From: Glaciimonas immobilis
GTDB lineage: Bacteria > Pseudomonadota > Gammaproteobacteria > Burkholderiales > Burkholderiaceae_D
Assembly: GCF_011947285.1 (NCBI RefSeq)
Contig: NZ_JAAOZT010000002.1
Coordinates: forward strand, 124,001-188,000
DNA length: 64,000 bases
Direction: 5' to 3'
Shown here: positions 55,365-63,234 of the stretch, piece after piece
Position numbering within the stretch: the stretch's first letter is position 1
Layout: every line of letters begins with the position of its first letter
The notes under the pieces: generated by a model
Seen by the model: the letters and a program-made list of their open reading frames with translations, nothing else
Database searches by the model: none
What the model was told of the DNA's origin: nothing
Position numbers and translations under genes: made by a program

Positions 55365-55721
55365 TCAGGCAACCAGATTGTGCGGCATACTCTCCCAACG
55401 CACGCTACGCACACTTTTTTCCAGCCCCAGACGGGTGACGAGTTGCACTACGTTAGCGCGCTCGCTGATGGTGCAGAGCATTTCTACCGTGATGCTGGTC
55501 AGGTTGCTGGTGCCGTCCGGCTCGCCGCAGTGGTACTGCACGACACAGGTATTAAGAAGTTGCTGGCGGATTAATTGCTCCACCATTGCCCTGTCGGCGG
55601 CACGGCAAACCGTTACGACCCGGTACGGTAACCGTGCCTCGTGTGCGGGGTTGAGGGACGCGGTTGGGCTGATGAATGGCAGATGTATTCTAAAGAATTT
55701 TTCCCATTTTTCTAGATGCAT
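55365..55721 (-). CDS. stand-alone MgtC C-terminal (ACT-like) domain protein
   Basis: A 118-residue soluble protein that lines up with the cytoplasmic C-terminal domain of the MgtC-family protein encoded just upstream: both show YR..VCR, L..VVQ..H, (D)-PSGT or DGTS, then (L)V.R..LEK.V...RW. It lacks membrane segments. AGGAGG lies seven bases before the ATG, an excellent ribosome binding site, and only 13 bases separate it from the mgtC stop. It may regulate or dimerise with its neighbour's domain; this is inference. Confidence 0.75.
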   Translation of the reverse strand: MHLEKWEKFFRIHLPFISPTASLNPAHEARLPYRVVTVCRAADRAMVEQLIRQQLLNTCVVQYHCGEPDGTSNLTSITVEMLCTISERANVVQLVTRLGLEKSVRSVRWESMPHNLVA

Positions 55722-55734
55722 GATATTCCTCCTT

Positions 55735-56439
55735 TTAGATTTCTTTGTCATTCAGGACGGCCCAGCGCGCCGCGCTGACACCTTTTTCAAGGCTGACGCG
55801 ACTGACGATTTGCTCAAGTTGCAAATGATTGCTGGGGGACGTGATGAGGTCGGCGCGCACTTCCAGCTTAGTGCCCGACGGCAAGTCCTCACTGTGCAGC
55901 GATTGCACCACAAGGTGAGGCATGCCGTTCAGCATGTGCAGCATCAAAGTGCGCACTTGTACTTCGTCGTCCGGGCGGCAGACAATGGACAGGCGATAAA
56001 CCTGCTCAACTTCGCTGGCACCTTGCAGGTCCTGACGATTGATCAGATGCGAAACACTACGCAACAACACGTTGGTAGCGAGGATCGCGGCGGCACCAAT
56101 TGCCGCTTCAAGTGGATGACCAAGCCCGCATAATACGCCGACCGCAGCAGAGCACCACAGCGTGGCGGCCGTATTCAGGCCGCGCACGCTGGCACCTTCG
56201 CGCATGATGACGCCTGCGCCCAAAAAACCTATGCCGGACACCACATAAGAAGCGATCCGTGTGGCCCCTTGCGGATCGGTTTCAAACGCCGATACCATGA
56301 CAAACAGCGAGGCGCCTATCGCCACCAAGGCATTGGTGCGCAGTCCAGCCATGCGCTGACGCATCTGGCGCTCGGCACCGATCAAAGCACCGAGAGTGAG
56401 CGCGAGCAGGATTCTTACTAAAAATATTTGCCATTCCAT
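55735..56439 (-). CDS. mgtC: MgtC/SapB family membrane protein
   Basis: A 234-residue protein with about four or five N-terminal membrane segments (first: FLVRILLALTLGALIGAERQ, residues 5-24, with the family motif), LRTNALVAIGASLFVMVSA and YVVSGIGFLGAGVIMREG near 85, then a soluble ACT-like C-terminal domain from about residue 150. MgtC proteins are linked to survival at low Mg2+ and to restraint of F1Fo ATP synthase in pathogens. The ATG ending at 56439 has AAAGGTG upstream; an in-frame upstream extension translates a repeat (Leu-Arg-Cys) and is probably not used. Confidence 0.9.
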   Translation of the reverse strand: MEWQIFLVRILLALTLGALIGAERQMRQRMAGLRTNALVAIGASLFVMVSAFETDPQGATRIASYVVSGIGFLGAGVIMREGASVRGLNTAATLWCSAAVGVLCGLGHPLEAAIGAAAILATNVLLRSVSHLINRQDLQGASEVEQVYRLSIVCRPDDEVQVRTLMLHMLNGMPHLVVQSLHSEDLPSGTKLEVRADLITSPSNHLQLEQIVSRVSLEKGVSAARWAVLNDKEI

Positions 56440-57291
56440 TGTTAACACCTTTACAAGCTGTCCATGGGTCGCAATGCAGCGCAACGCATAGCAACGCAAG
56501 CAACGCAAGCAACGCAAGCAACGCAACCAACGCATAGACAACGTTTAGCCCTGACCGTCACGACGAAAAAATCGGCGCACGAGCAAAAGGCTAAGAGTCA
56601 ATTAAAAGGGATGGGAGTATACGATGCGATGGTGATAAAGATCACCGAAAATGCGATACTACAGCGCGACAATTCGCTGGCTGTAGCAGAGGGATGTCGG
56701 CTAAGGCTTAAGCGAGTTGTGCCGGGCTGTTTGCCCATCCACGGGTACTAGAACAACTGTCCAAGATCGGATCTCCATGAAATGTTGTGACGCCAATTTT
56801 AGATAGCGATTATAAGTCTGTCAAGCAAAAAACGCCTGCGCACTTAGTCATACGATCGTATTTCAGCTACTTAACTCGAAATTCATCTGGCATTGAGGCT
56901 GTATCAGTCCTGTCATTAATCAGCGTGAATTGTGGCAATTGTCATGTGATGGTCCATTGAGTGCAATTTTGTTTATAGATTCTTATGCAGGCTCGATACT
57001 GGCAGTAAACTAGAGCGATAGACAAATCGCTTTATGCTGCGGTGCTCCCTTGCGGCGTGCTGCCAACGGTGTCCGTATCCGTTTCAGGTCATTTAATCTA
57101 GATTTAACCTCTGCATCTTGCCGGAGACCATTGTTACAGACTGCTCTGCGTGCGCTGCAACACATCGACTCTTTTGCAGGTTGTTAAATTTGTACTACAC
57201 TAAATTCAACAGCACCTATTGAGTATTGCGTTGGCAGCTTGTGTTCAAAAATCATTGGGACTCTTAACGGTGCCGTTTTTTATGGGAGATC
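56440..57291. other. 852-base divergent intergenic region
   Basis: The largest gene-free stretch of the window. It contains the 9-bp tandem repeat near mgtC and a near-perfect palindrome TGGCAATTGTCA at about 56934-56945. Toward the gene at 57292, TTGCAG (57174-57179) and TACACT (57196-57201) with a 16-base spacer form a plausible sigma-70 promoter. Reading frames inside have no ribosome binding site and poor composition. No Mg-sensing riboswitch is recognised. Confidence 0.4.
56481..56535. repeat. 9-bp tandem repeat upstream of mgtC
   Basis: GCAACGCAA occurs four times head to tail (56491-56526), with one-mismatch variants on both sides (56481-56489 and 56527-56535). It begins 42 bases upstream of the mgtC start codon. 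As the unit is nine bases, copy changes keep frame but alter spacing in the leader. Confidence 0.85.
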
Positions 57292-57807
57292 ATGATGGAA
57301 CTTCACATGCATACGCATCATCTGGAATCGCGCGCGCCGGACTGGGTGGCGGCGGCGGTTTCTGGGTTCCTCGGGGGCGCGGCGATAATGGTTCTGGAGT
57401 TGCTATGGTCGGCACTCATAACGGGTTCAAGTCCATGGGCGGTGTCGCATAGGATTTCCGCTATTGTCATGGGACCGGACGCGCTTCGCTTAACCGAGTT
57501 TAATGTTCCCATCGTTGCCACGGCGTTGATTACGCACTATATTTTGGGCATTATTTTTGGTCTCGTCATGTGCATGATTATTGCCCCTTTTCATTTTGAT
57601 TCTAGCGTAGGCATGGTGTTGATTTCAGGCGTCGTGTTCGGTCTTGCGCTTTATGTATTCAATTTTTATGGCATGTCTCGAATTTTCCCGTGGTTCAGTG
57701 AAATGCGGGGCGGGGCAGCGCTAGTAACGCACGTGATATTCGGCATGGTGACCGGGCTTGCCTATTGGGCTTTGGAGCGACGGGAGCGGCGCAATCCTCG
57801 GCATTAA
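57292..57807 (+). CDS. integral membrane protein of unknown function
   Basis: A 171-residue protein with four predicted membrane segments (AAVSGFLGGAAIMVLELLWS, ALITHYILGIIFGLVMCMII, VLISGVVFGLALYVFNFY and a C-terminal VTHVIFGMVTGLAYWAL) and an N-terminal His cluster (HMHTHH). GGGAG precedes the ATG. It lies 170 bases upstream of the oxidase operon on the same strand, but membership is not shown. Confidence 0.75.
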   Translation: MMELHMHTHHLESRAPDWVAAAVSGFLGGAAIMVLELLWSALITGSSPWAVSHRISAIVMGPDALRLTEFNVPIVATALITHYILGIIFGLVMCMIIAPFHFDSSVGMVLISGVVFGLALYVFNFYGMSRIFPWFSEMRGGAALVTHVIFGMVTGLAYWALERRERRNPRH

Positions 57808-57908
57808 TTGTCGGTATTAATTCTTGCAGGTTGGTAAATTATGCAGTTGGTGCGTTGACGCTTGACAAAGGCGGGCAAGGTTATTTGCTGGAATAGAGTA
57901 ATTTCAAT

Positions 57909-57936
57909 TGATCGTTACTCGCTGATCGTTACTCGC
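57909..57936. repeat. 14-bp tandem duplication
   Basis: TGATCGTTACTCGC occurs twice head to tail, 41 bases before the coxB start codon. Confidence 0.8.
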
Positions 57937-57977
57937 GCGTCACTTGGTCCGGATTAACGTCGGACAAGAGGATAGTT

Positions 57978-59165
57978 ATGACTATGGCCGTCGTACTTAT
58001 CATTATTGTTGACCTTTCGGTGCTATTCCATATTTTTAGTCCATGGAGGGCTACGCCGCTGGCCTCTAACTGGCAGCAAATGGATAGCACATTAACGATC
58101 ACGTTTATTATCACCGGTTTCGTTTTCGTTGTTCTGAATCTTTTCCTTGTCTATATGTTGCTGCGCTTCGGTCATCGCAAGGGCCACCGCGCGGTTTACC
58201 ATCCAGAAAACAAAAAGCTGGAATGGTGGCTGACGGGCGTTACCACGGTCGGCATCATAGCGTTACTGGCACCGGGGTTGGTGGTGTACGCGAATTTTGT
58301 CGACGTTCCTAAAAATGCACTGAAGGTCGAAGTGCTAGGCCAGCAATGGCAGTGGCGCTTTCGTTTTCCTGGCGCTAGCGGACGGCTAGGGCGTAGTAGC
58401 GTCAGTCTGGTCAGCCCGACCAATCCGTTTGGTATCGATCCGGGCGACCGCGCGGGACAGGACAATATCCTCATTAATAGTAACGAATTACATTTGCCGG
58501 TGAATGCGCCGGTCCAGATGATGCTGCGTTCGCAGGATGTGCTACACGACTTTTATGTGCCGCCTTTTCGGGCGCGTATGAATATGGTGCCGGGCATGGT
58601 GACGTCGTTTTGGTTCACGCCGAACAAGGTGGGGCGGTACGAAGTGTTATGTGCCCAGTTATGCGGAGTGGGTCACGCCAATATGCGTGGCTTGGTAGTG
58701 GTGGAAGATGCGGCTTCTTTTCAAAAGTGGTTAGCCACTCAGCCGACTTTTGCTACATCACTTTTGCCGCCAAAAATATCCGCCGGGGGTGCGAACGCCG
58801 GTGCTAGCGGGCTGGTTGCACAAGGCAAGTCCCTGGCTACTTCCAAGGCATGCCTTTCTTGCCATACGGTAGACGGGGGAGCGCTGGTGGGGCCGACCTG
58901 GAAAGGTTTATTTGGCAGGACGGAAACGATGGAAGATGGAAGCACCGCGTTCGTAGATGAGGCCTATTTGCGCGATTTTATTCGCAATCCTACAGCACAC
59001 CGGGTAAAAGGTTTCACGCCCATCATGCCCAGGATCGATATGACTGACGACGAGCTATCGGCGCTCGTAGCGTATATCAAGTCTATTGGCGCGGATAAAA
59101 AACAAAATGTTGCAACGTCTGGTTCGCCTATTGGATCAAATGAACATGGCGTGGAAACCCGGTAG
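57978..59165 (+). CDS. coxB: cytochrome c oxidase subunit II with fused cytochrome c (caa3 type)
   Basis: A 395-residue subunit II. Two membrane segments (about 38-60 and 88-110), then the CuA domain with CAQLCGVGHANM near residue 225 (two Cys, His, Met), preceded by the conserved HDFYVPPFRARMNMVPGM. A linker leads to a C-terminal class I cytochrome c with haem motif CLSCH near 295 and MPRIDM as distal Met region near 350. The fusion marks a caa3-type oxidase that takes electrons through its own cytochrome c. There is also a short N-terminal hydrophobic segment. GAGGATAGTT precedes the ATG. Confidence 0.95.
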   Translation: MTMAVVLIIIVDLSVLFHIFSPWRATPLASNWQQMDSTLTITFIITGFVFVVLNLFLVYMLLRFGHRKGHRAVYHPENKKLEWWLTGVTTVGIIALLAPGLVVYANFVDVPKNALKVEVLGQQWQWRFRFPGASGRLGRSSVSLVSPTNPFGIDPGDRAGQDNILINSNELHLPVNAPVQMMLRSQDVLHDFYVPPFRARMNMVPGMVTSFWFTPNKVGRYEVLCAQLCGVGHANMRGLVVVEDAASFQKWLATQPTFATSLLPPKISAGGANAGASGLVAQGKSLATSKACLSCHTVDGGALVGPTWKGLFGRTETMEDGSTAFVDEAYLRDFIRNPTAHRVKGFTPIMPRIDMTDDELSALVAYIKSIGADKKQNVATSGSPIGSNEHGVETR

Positions 59166-59273
59166 TGACAGAAGAAGTAAGGCCAAAAAAGTCAGTAATA
59201 TTATTACCTGACGCCCAACTTTGGGGCCAGTACTAATGCGCTTAATAATGGCATACGCATCCATAAATACGGA

Positions 59274-59317
59274 AAAATCAACGCATAACCAAGGCAAAAT
59301 CAACGCATAACCAAGGC
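59274..59317. repeat. 22-bp tandem duplication
   Basis: A 22-base unit (AAAATCAACGCATAACCAAG then GC) occurs twice, perfectly and head to tail, in the coxB-coxA gap, 30 bases before the coxA start. Confidence 0.88.
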
Positions 59318-59347
59318 ATAACTTCGCAACCTTCGATGGGGAAGTCC

Positions 59348-61102
59348 ATGACCAGCACCGACGAGAGTATGGCGCATCACGCACCGCAAAGTTTTTTCCT
59401 GAAATATATCTGGAGTCAGGACCACAAGGTGATCGCGATTCAGTATTCCTGTATCGCGATCATTGCGGGATTGGTCGGCGTGGTGCTATCCAATCTGATG
59501 CGCTTGCAGCTTGGCTTTCCGGGACGTTTTGCAGGTATTGATGCGTCACACTATTACCAGTTCATGACCATGCACGGCATGATAATGGTGATTTATTTAT
59601 TGACCGCGTTGCTGCTCGGCGGGTTTGGAAACTATTTGATTCCGTTGATGGTGGGTGCGCGCGATATGGTGTTTCCTTATTTAAACATGCTCAGCGTCTG
59701 GACCTATTTTTTGTCGGTGATCGTACTGATGGCCAGCTTTTTTGTGCCCGGTGGTCCAACCGGTGCTGGATGGACCCTTTACCCGCCGCAAGCAATACTG
59801 CCCGGTACGCCGGGATATGAATGGGGCATTATTTTGATGTTGGTCTCCCTGCTGATATTCATTGTCGCGGCGACGATGGGCGGATTAAATTATGTGACTA
59901 CCGTATTGCAGGCACGCACCGAGGGCATGACGCTGATGCGGATGCCGCTAACTGTATGGGGTATTTTCGTGGCGACAATACTCGCATTGCTGGCTTTTCC
60001 TGCGTTGTTTGTGAGTGGCATCATGATGTTGCTGGACCGGACCTTAAGTACCAGTTTTTTCATGCCCGCTTTAATTTCAATGGGTAAAGTCACTGGCTAC
60101 AACGGTGGCAGTCCGCTGCTGTTCCAACATCTGTTTTGGTTTTTCGGTCATCCGGAAGTCTATATCGTTGCCTTGCCAGCATTTGGTATCGTCTCGGACC
60201 TGATCAGCGTGCACGCACGAAAAAATATTTTCGGCTATCGCACGATGGTGTGGGCATTACTGGCCATCGGGGTTCTTAGCGTACTGGTCTGGGCGCATCA
60301 CATGTTTGTTAGCGGCATGAATCCTTATTTTGGCTTCTTCTTTGCGACCACGACTCTCGTCATTGCAATACCTACGGCGATCAAAGTGTATAACTGGTTA
60401 CTGACGCTATGGGATGGCGATATCCATATGACGGTGCCAATGCTGTTTGCATTGTCTTTCATCAGTACGTTTTTGATTGGCGGACTGACGGGGCTATTTC
60501 TCGGCAATGTCAGTGTCGATATTCCACTGTCGAATACCTACTTCGTGGTGGCGCACTTTCATATGGTGATGGGGGTCTCGCCACTGCTGGTTATTTTTGG
60601 AGGAATCTATCACTGGTTCCCGAAAGTCTCGGGGCGTATGCTCGATGATCGGCTCGGAAAAATACATTTCTGGATTACCTTTATTGGCACCTATTCTATT
60701 TTTTTTCCGATGCATTACCTTGGCATATTGGGCATGCCCCGTCGATATTATGAGTTTCAGGGTTATAAATTTATTCCATCGTCCGTGTCATCGTTGAATG
60801 TTTTCATTACCGTGGTGGCGCTCGTTGTTGCGGCAGGCCAGCTCTTATTCATATTTAATTTAATCTGGAGCACCTTCCGGGGTCAGCGTGCTGATCCCAA
60901 TCCATGGCGCGCGGCGTCACTGGAGTGGCAGACACCCTCGACACCGCCTGAGCATGGAAATTGGGGGCCGCAATTGCCGGTCGTCTATCGTGGCGCTTAC
61001 GCTTATAGCATGCCCGGCGAGGACGAGGATTTTATCGCTCAGAATGCACCCCCAGCAGGGGGAGGATTAGCGCCCGATCTGCGTAAAGGAGCATTGGCAT
61101 GA
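59348..61102 (+). CDS. coxA: cytochrome c oxidase subunit I
   Basis: The catalytic subunit, 584 residues, twelve core membrane segments plus. Haem and copper ligands are visible: FMTMHGMIMVIYL near 78 (low-spin haem His), FFGHPEVYIVALPAFGI near 265 (CuB His cross-linked to Tyr), WAHHMFVSGM near 315 (two CuB His) and VVAHFHMVMG near 400 (haem a3 and a ligands). K- and D-channel features are of the A type. GGGGAAG precedes the ATG at 59348. Its stop overlaps the next gene (ATGA). Confidence 0.97.
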   Translation: MTSTDESMAHHAPQSFFLKYIWSQDHKVIAIQYSCIAIIAGLVGVVLSNLMRLQLGFPGRFAGIDASHYYQFMTMHGMIMVIYLLTALLLGGFGNYLIPLMVGARDMVFPYLNMLSVWTYFLSVIVLMASFFVPGGPTGAGWTLYPPQAILPGTPGYEWGIILMLVSLLIFIVAATMGGLNYVTTVLQARTEGMTLMRMPLTVWGIFVATILALLAFPALFVSGIMMLLDRTLSTSFFMPALISMGKVTGYNGGSPLLFQHLFWFFGHPEVYIVALPAFGIVSDLISVHARKNIFGYRTMVWALLAIGVLSVLVWAHHMFVSGMNPYFGFFFATTTLVIAIPTAIKVYNWLLTLWDGDIHMTVPMLFALSFISTFLIGGLTGLFLGNVSVDIPLSNTYFVVAHFHMVMGVSPLLVIFGGIYHWFPKVSGRMLDDRLGKIHFWITFIGTYSIFFPMHYLGILGMPRRYYEFQGYKFIPSSVSSLNVFITVVALVVAAGQLLFIFNLIWSTFRGQRADPNPWRAASLEWQTPSTPPEHGNWGPQLPVVYRGAYAYSMPGEDEDFIAQNAPPAGGGLAPDLRKGALA

Positions 61103-61767
61103 GCGCCATCAGTAACTTTGAATTTCAAAACAGTCGCCCCAGAAGTGGCCGGAATAACAATGCCCCCTGGCCCCGCACTGCAACCAATCCGGCCCCGATA
61201 AGCATTGCATTATGGATATTTATGGGTGTGGCGACCGCACTTTTTACCTTATTTTTGGCAGCTTATGCAATGCGCATGGATGCAACCGACTGGTCGCCGA
61301 TTGCGATGCCATGGCAATTATGGCTCAGCACGATATCGCTGATTGCCGCCAGCCTGATGTTGCATGTGGCCAGTAAAGCAAACCGGTCTGCGCTGGCGCG
61401 TAACTATCTGATAGTGGCTGGCACGTTAGGGGTATTATTTTTGGGCGCGCAGTCATGGGGCTGGTATACGCTGCAAACGCTACACGTTACAGCGGCAGGC
61501 AATCCGGCTGGCAGCTTTTTTTATTTGCTAACCGCGATCCATGGTTTGCACGTGGTAGGGGGATTAGTTGGCTGGGTAAGGACCGAACGTTTTGCCCGCT
61601 TCGGGCAAAGGGGCGGTGGTTCTGTGCATGATTTGCAATGGCGGGTCAGATTGTGCGCACGCTACTGGGATTTTTTGCTGGCGGTATGGATTGTGCTCTT
61701 TGCCGCTTTGGGTTGGCTCACGCCGGATATTGTCCGGTTCGTGTGCGGTAATTCGTTGACGTCATAA
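61099..61767 (+). CDS. cytochrome c oxidase subunit III-like protein (first copy)
   Basis: A 222-residue membrane protein with five hydrophobic segments. A polar 30-residue N-terminus is followed by ISIALWIFMGVATALFTLFL near 35, and HGLHVVGGLVGW near 150 and the RYWDFLLAVWIVLFAALGW-like end (ARYWDFLLAVWIVLFAALGW) match subunit III. It overlaps coxA by four bases and precedes a second, better-conserved subunit III gene. Two such genes in a row occur in some caa3 operons; together they may supply the seven helices of one long subunit III. Confidence 0.85.
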   Translation: MSAISNFEFQNSRPRSGRNNNAPWPRTATNPAPISIALWIFMGVATALFTLFLAAYAMRMDATDWSPIAMPWQLWLSTISLIAASLMLHVASKANRSALARNYLIVAGTLGVLFLGAQSWGWYTLQTLHVTAAGNPAGSFFYLLTAIHGLHVVGGLVGWVRTERFARFGQRGGGSVHDLQWRVRLCARYWDFLLAVWIVLFAALGWLTPDIVRFVCGNSLTS

Positions 61768-61780
61768 AAGGGGACGAAAT

Positions 61781-62521
61781 ATGGTTCTGCCCATCAACCC
61801 GGCCACACAGGTGGAAGCATTAAATCCAGCCAGTCAGCAGGCTGCGCTCCGCAACCCAATGGAGGTGAAGTCCTCGGGCTGGCGTCAGTTAATGAATGAC
61901 TGGTCCGCAGATCGCGTGGCTTTTCAGGTGTCCTGGGGCAAGGCGATGATGTGGATATTCTTGCTTTCCGACACCTTTATTTTTAGCTGTTTTCTGGTGG
62001 GCTACATGACCGTGCGCATGTCTGGGACTACCCCATGGCCGGACCCCAGCATCGTTTTTGCATTACATATTGGCGGTGCCGAAGTGCCGTTACTGTTGAT
62101 CGCCATCATGACGTTTGTTCTTATCAGCAGCAGTGGCACGATGGCAATGGCGGTGAACTTTGCCTATCGTCGCGAACGCGTGCGGGCCGCAACGTTAATG
62201 TTAATTACTGCGGGATTTGGCGTGGCTTTCGTCAGCATGCAAGTCTTCGAATGGACTAATCTTATCGTCAACGAAGGCGTGCGACCTTGGGGCAACGCGA
62301 TGGGAGCGCCGCAATTTGGCGCGACTTTTTTTATGATTACCGGGTTTCATGGACTGCATGTAACTTTTGGCGTGATCTATCTGGTGACGGTGGCGGTCCG
62401 TATCTTACTCGGACGATACGAGCGCAGCGGCAATTACCAGATCGTTGAGATTGCCGGTTTGTATTGGCATTTTGTGGATCTGGTATGGGTATTTATCTTT
62501 GCGTTATTTTATCTTTGGTAA
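61781..62521 (+). CDS. coxC: cytochrome c oxidase subunit III (second copy)
   Basis: A 246-residue subunit III with about six membrane segments. KAMMWIFLLSDTFIFSCFLV near 50, FVSMQVFEWTNLI near 150, FFMITGFHGLHVTFGVIYL near 185 and IAGLYWHFVDLVWVFIFALF near 222 are canonical, including the Glu and His residues of the family. GGGGACGAAAT precedes the ATG. It lies 13 bases after the first subunit III gene and 6 before subunit IV. Confidence 0.9.
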   Translation: MVLPINPATQVEALNPASQQAALRNPMEVKSSGWRQLMNDWSADRVAFQVSWGKAMMWIFLLSDTFIFSCFLVGYMTVRMSGTTPWPDPSIVFALHIGGAEVPLLLIAIMTFVLISSSGTMAMAVNFAYRRERVRAATLMLITAGFGVAFVSMQVFEWTNLIVNEGVRPWGNAMGAPQFGATFFMITGFHGLHVTFGVIYLVTVAVRILLGRYERSGNYQIVEIAGLYWHFVDLVWVFIFALFYLW

Positions 62522-62527
62522 GGTGCG

Positions 62528-62854
62528 ATGATGGACACTCCAACGCCTCATTCCGGGCAGCAGCATCCCACCAGTCTCTATCTGAAAATATGGGGCTTGC
62601 TATTCGTGCTCAGTACGTTGTCCTACATGGTCGATTATCTGCAGTTTCACGGCTACCTGCGATGGGCATTAATCTTGTTATTGATGTTGCTCAAAGCAGG
62701 CCTGATCGTCGCATTTTTTATGCACATGGCGTGGGAGCGGTTAGCGCTGATATATGCAATCCTGGTTCCACCACTCTGCTTGTTGGTACTTGTGGTGTTG
62801 ATGGCGACCGAAGCGCATTACACTTTTCTTACGCGGTTACTTTTCTTTCGCTGA
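62528..62854 (+). CDS. cytochrome c oxidase subunit IV
   Basis: A 108-residue protein with three membrane segments; YLKIWGLLFVLSTLSYMVDY, LLMLLKAGLIVAFFMHMAWE and LALIYAILVPPLCLLVLVVL match prokaryotic subunit IV (COX4_pro). It helps assemble or stabilise the oxidase. Two adjacent ATG codons can start it. Last gene of the operon; no ctaA, ctaB or ctaG assembly gene is in the window. Confidence 0.88.
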   Translation: MMDTPTPHSGQQHPTSLYLKIWGLLFVLSTLSYMVDYLQFHGYLRWALILLLMLLKAGLIVAFFMHMAWERLALIYAILVPPLCLLVLVVLMATEAHYTFLTRLLFFR

Positions 62855-63064
62855 AATTGAACTGGCATTTTTGGAGGGTGTTTGTTTTTACGCTCTTTGC
62901 AGCGTATTTTTGATTTGTGTGTCGCCCGAGAGTTTTTGGTGACGAAATTATCGGAAGTGTTTTGAGAGAATTTACGTTTGCTTCCCCTCACCACAAAAGC
63001 GCTTTAACGGTGCCGAATTGCAAATGAGGGGATAAAGTTGAAATTGTTGCGAAAGACTGCAAAA

Positions 63065-63102
63065 AAAAAGCCAGCAGCGGTTCTATACGCTGCTGGCTTT
63101 TT
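63065..63102. terminator. strong bidirectional intrinsic terminator
   Basis: AAAAAGCCAGCAGCG and CGCTGCTGGCTTTTT are perfect 15-base complements around an eight-base loop, between the oxidase operon (plus) and the hydroxyacid dehydrogenase gene (minus). The A and T runs serve both strands. Confidence 0.88.
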
Positions 63103-63234
63103 AGCGGAAAAATTACTGCCGGATTGAAATATCCCCCGGGCGCCTTTTCGCCCACCATTGCGGGGGGCCACCTAGAGAGATATTGCGACAACGGTTGCGA
63201 TCACGGCTAATTTCAACGGACGTGCCGTCAATCG

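Noticed and set aside
55148-55414. 88-codon minus-strand frame after the ankyrin gene
   Set aside because: Arg-rich composition, overlaps the better-supported gene at 55365, no ribosome binding site.
56481-56535. Possible CRISPR array at the short repeats
   Set aside because: Units are 9 bp with no spacers and there are no cas genes; simple tandem repeat.
56464-56751. 95-codon plus-strand frame through the 9-bp repeat (Ala-Thr-Gln repeats)
   Set aside because: Starts inside the repeat array without a ribosome binding site; composition is explained by the repeat.
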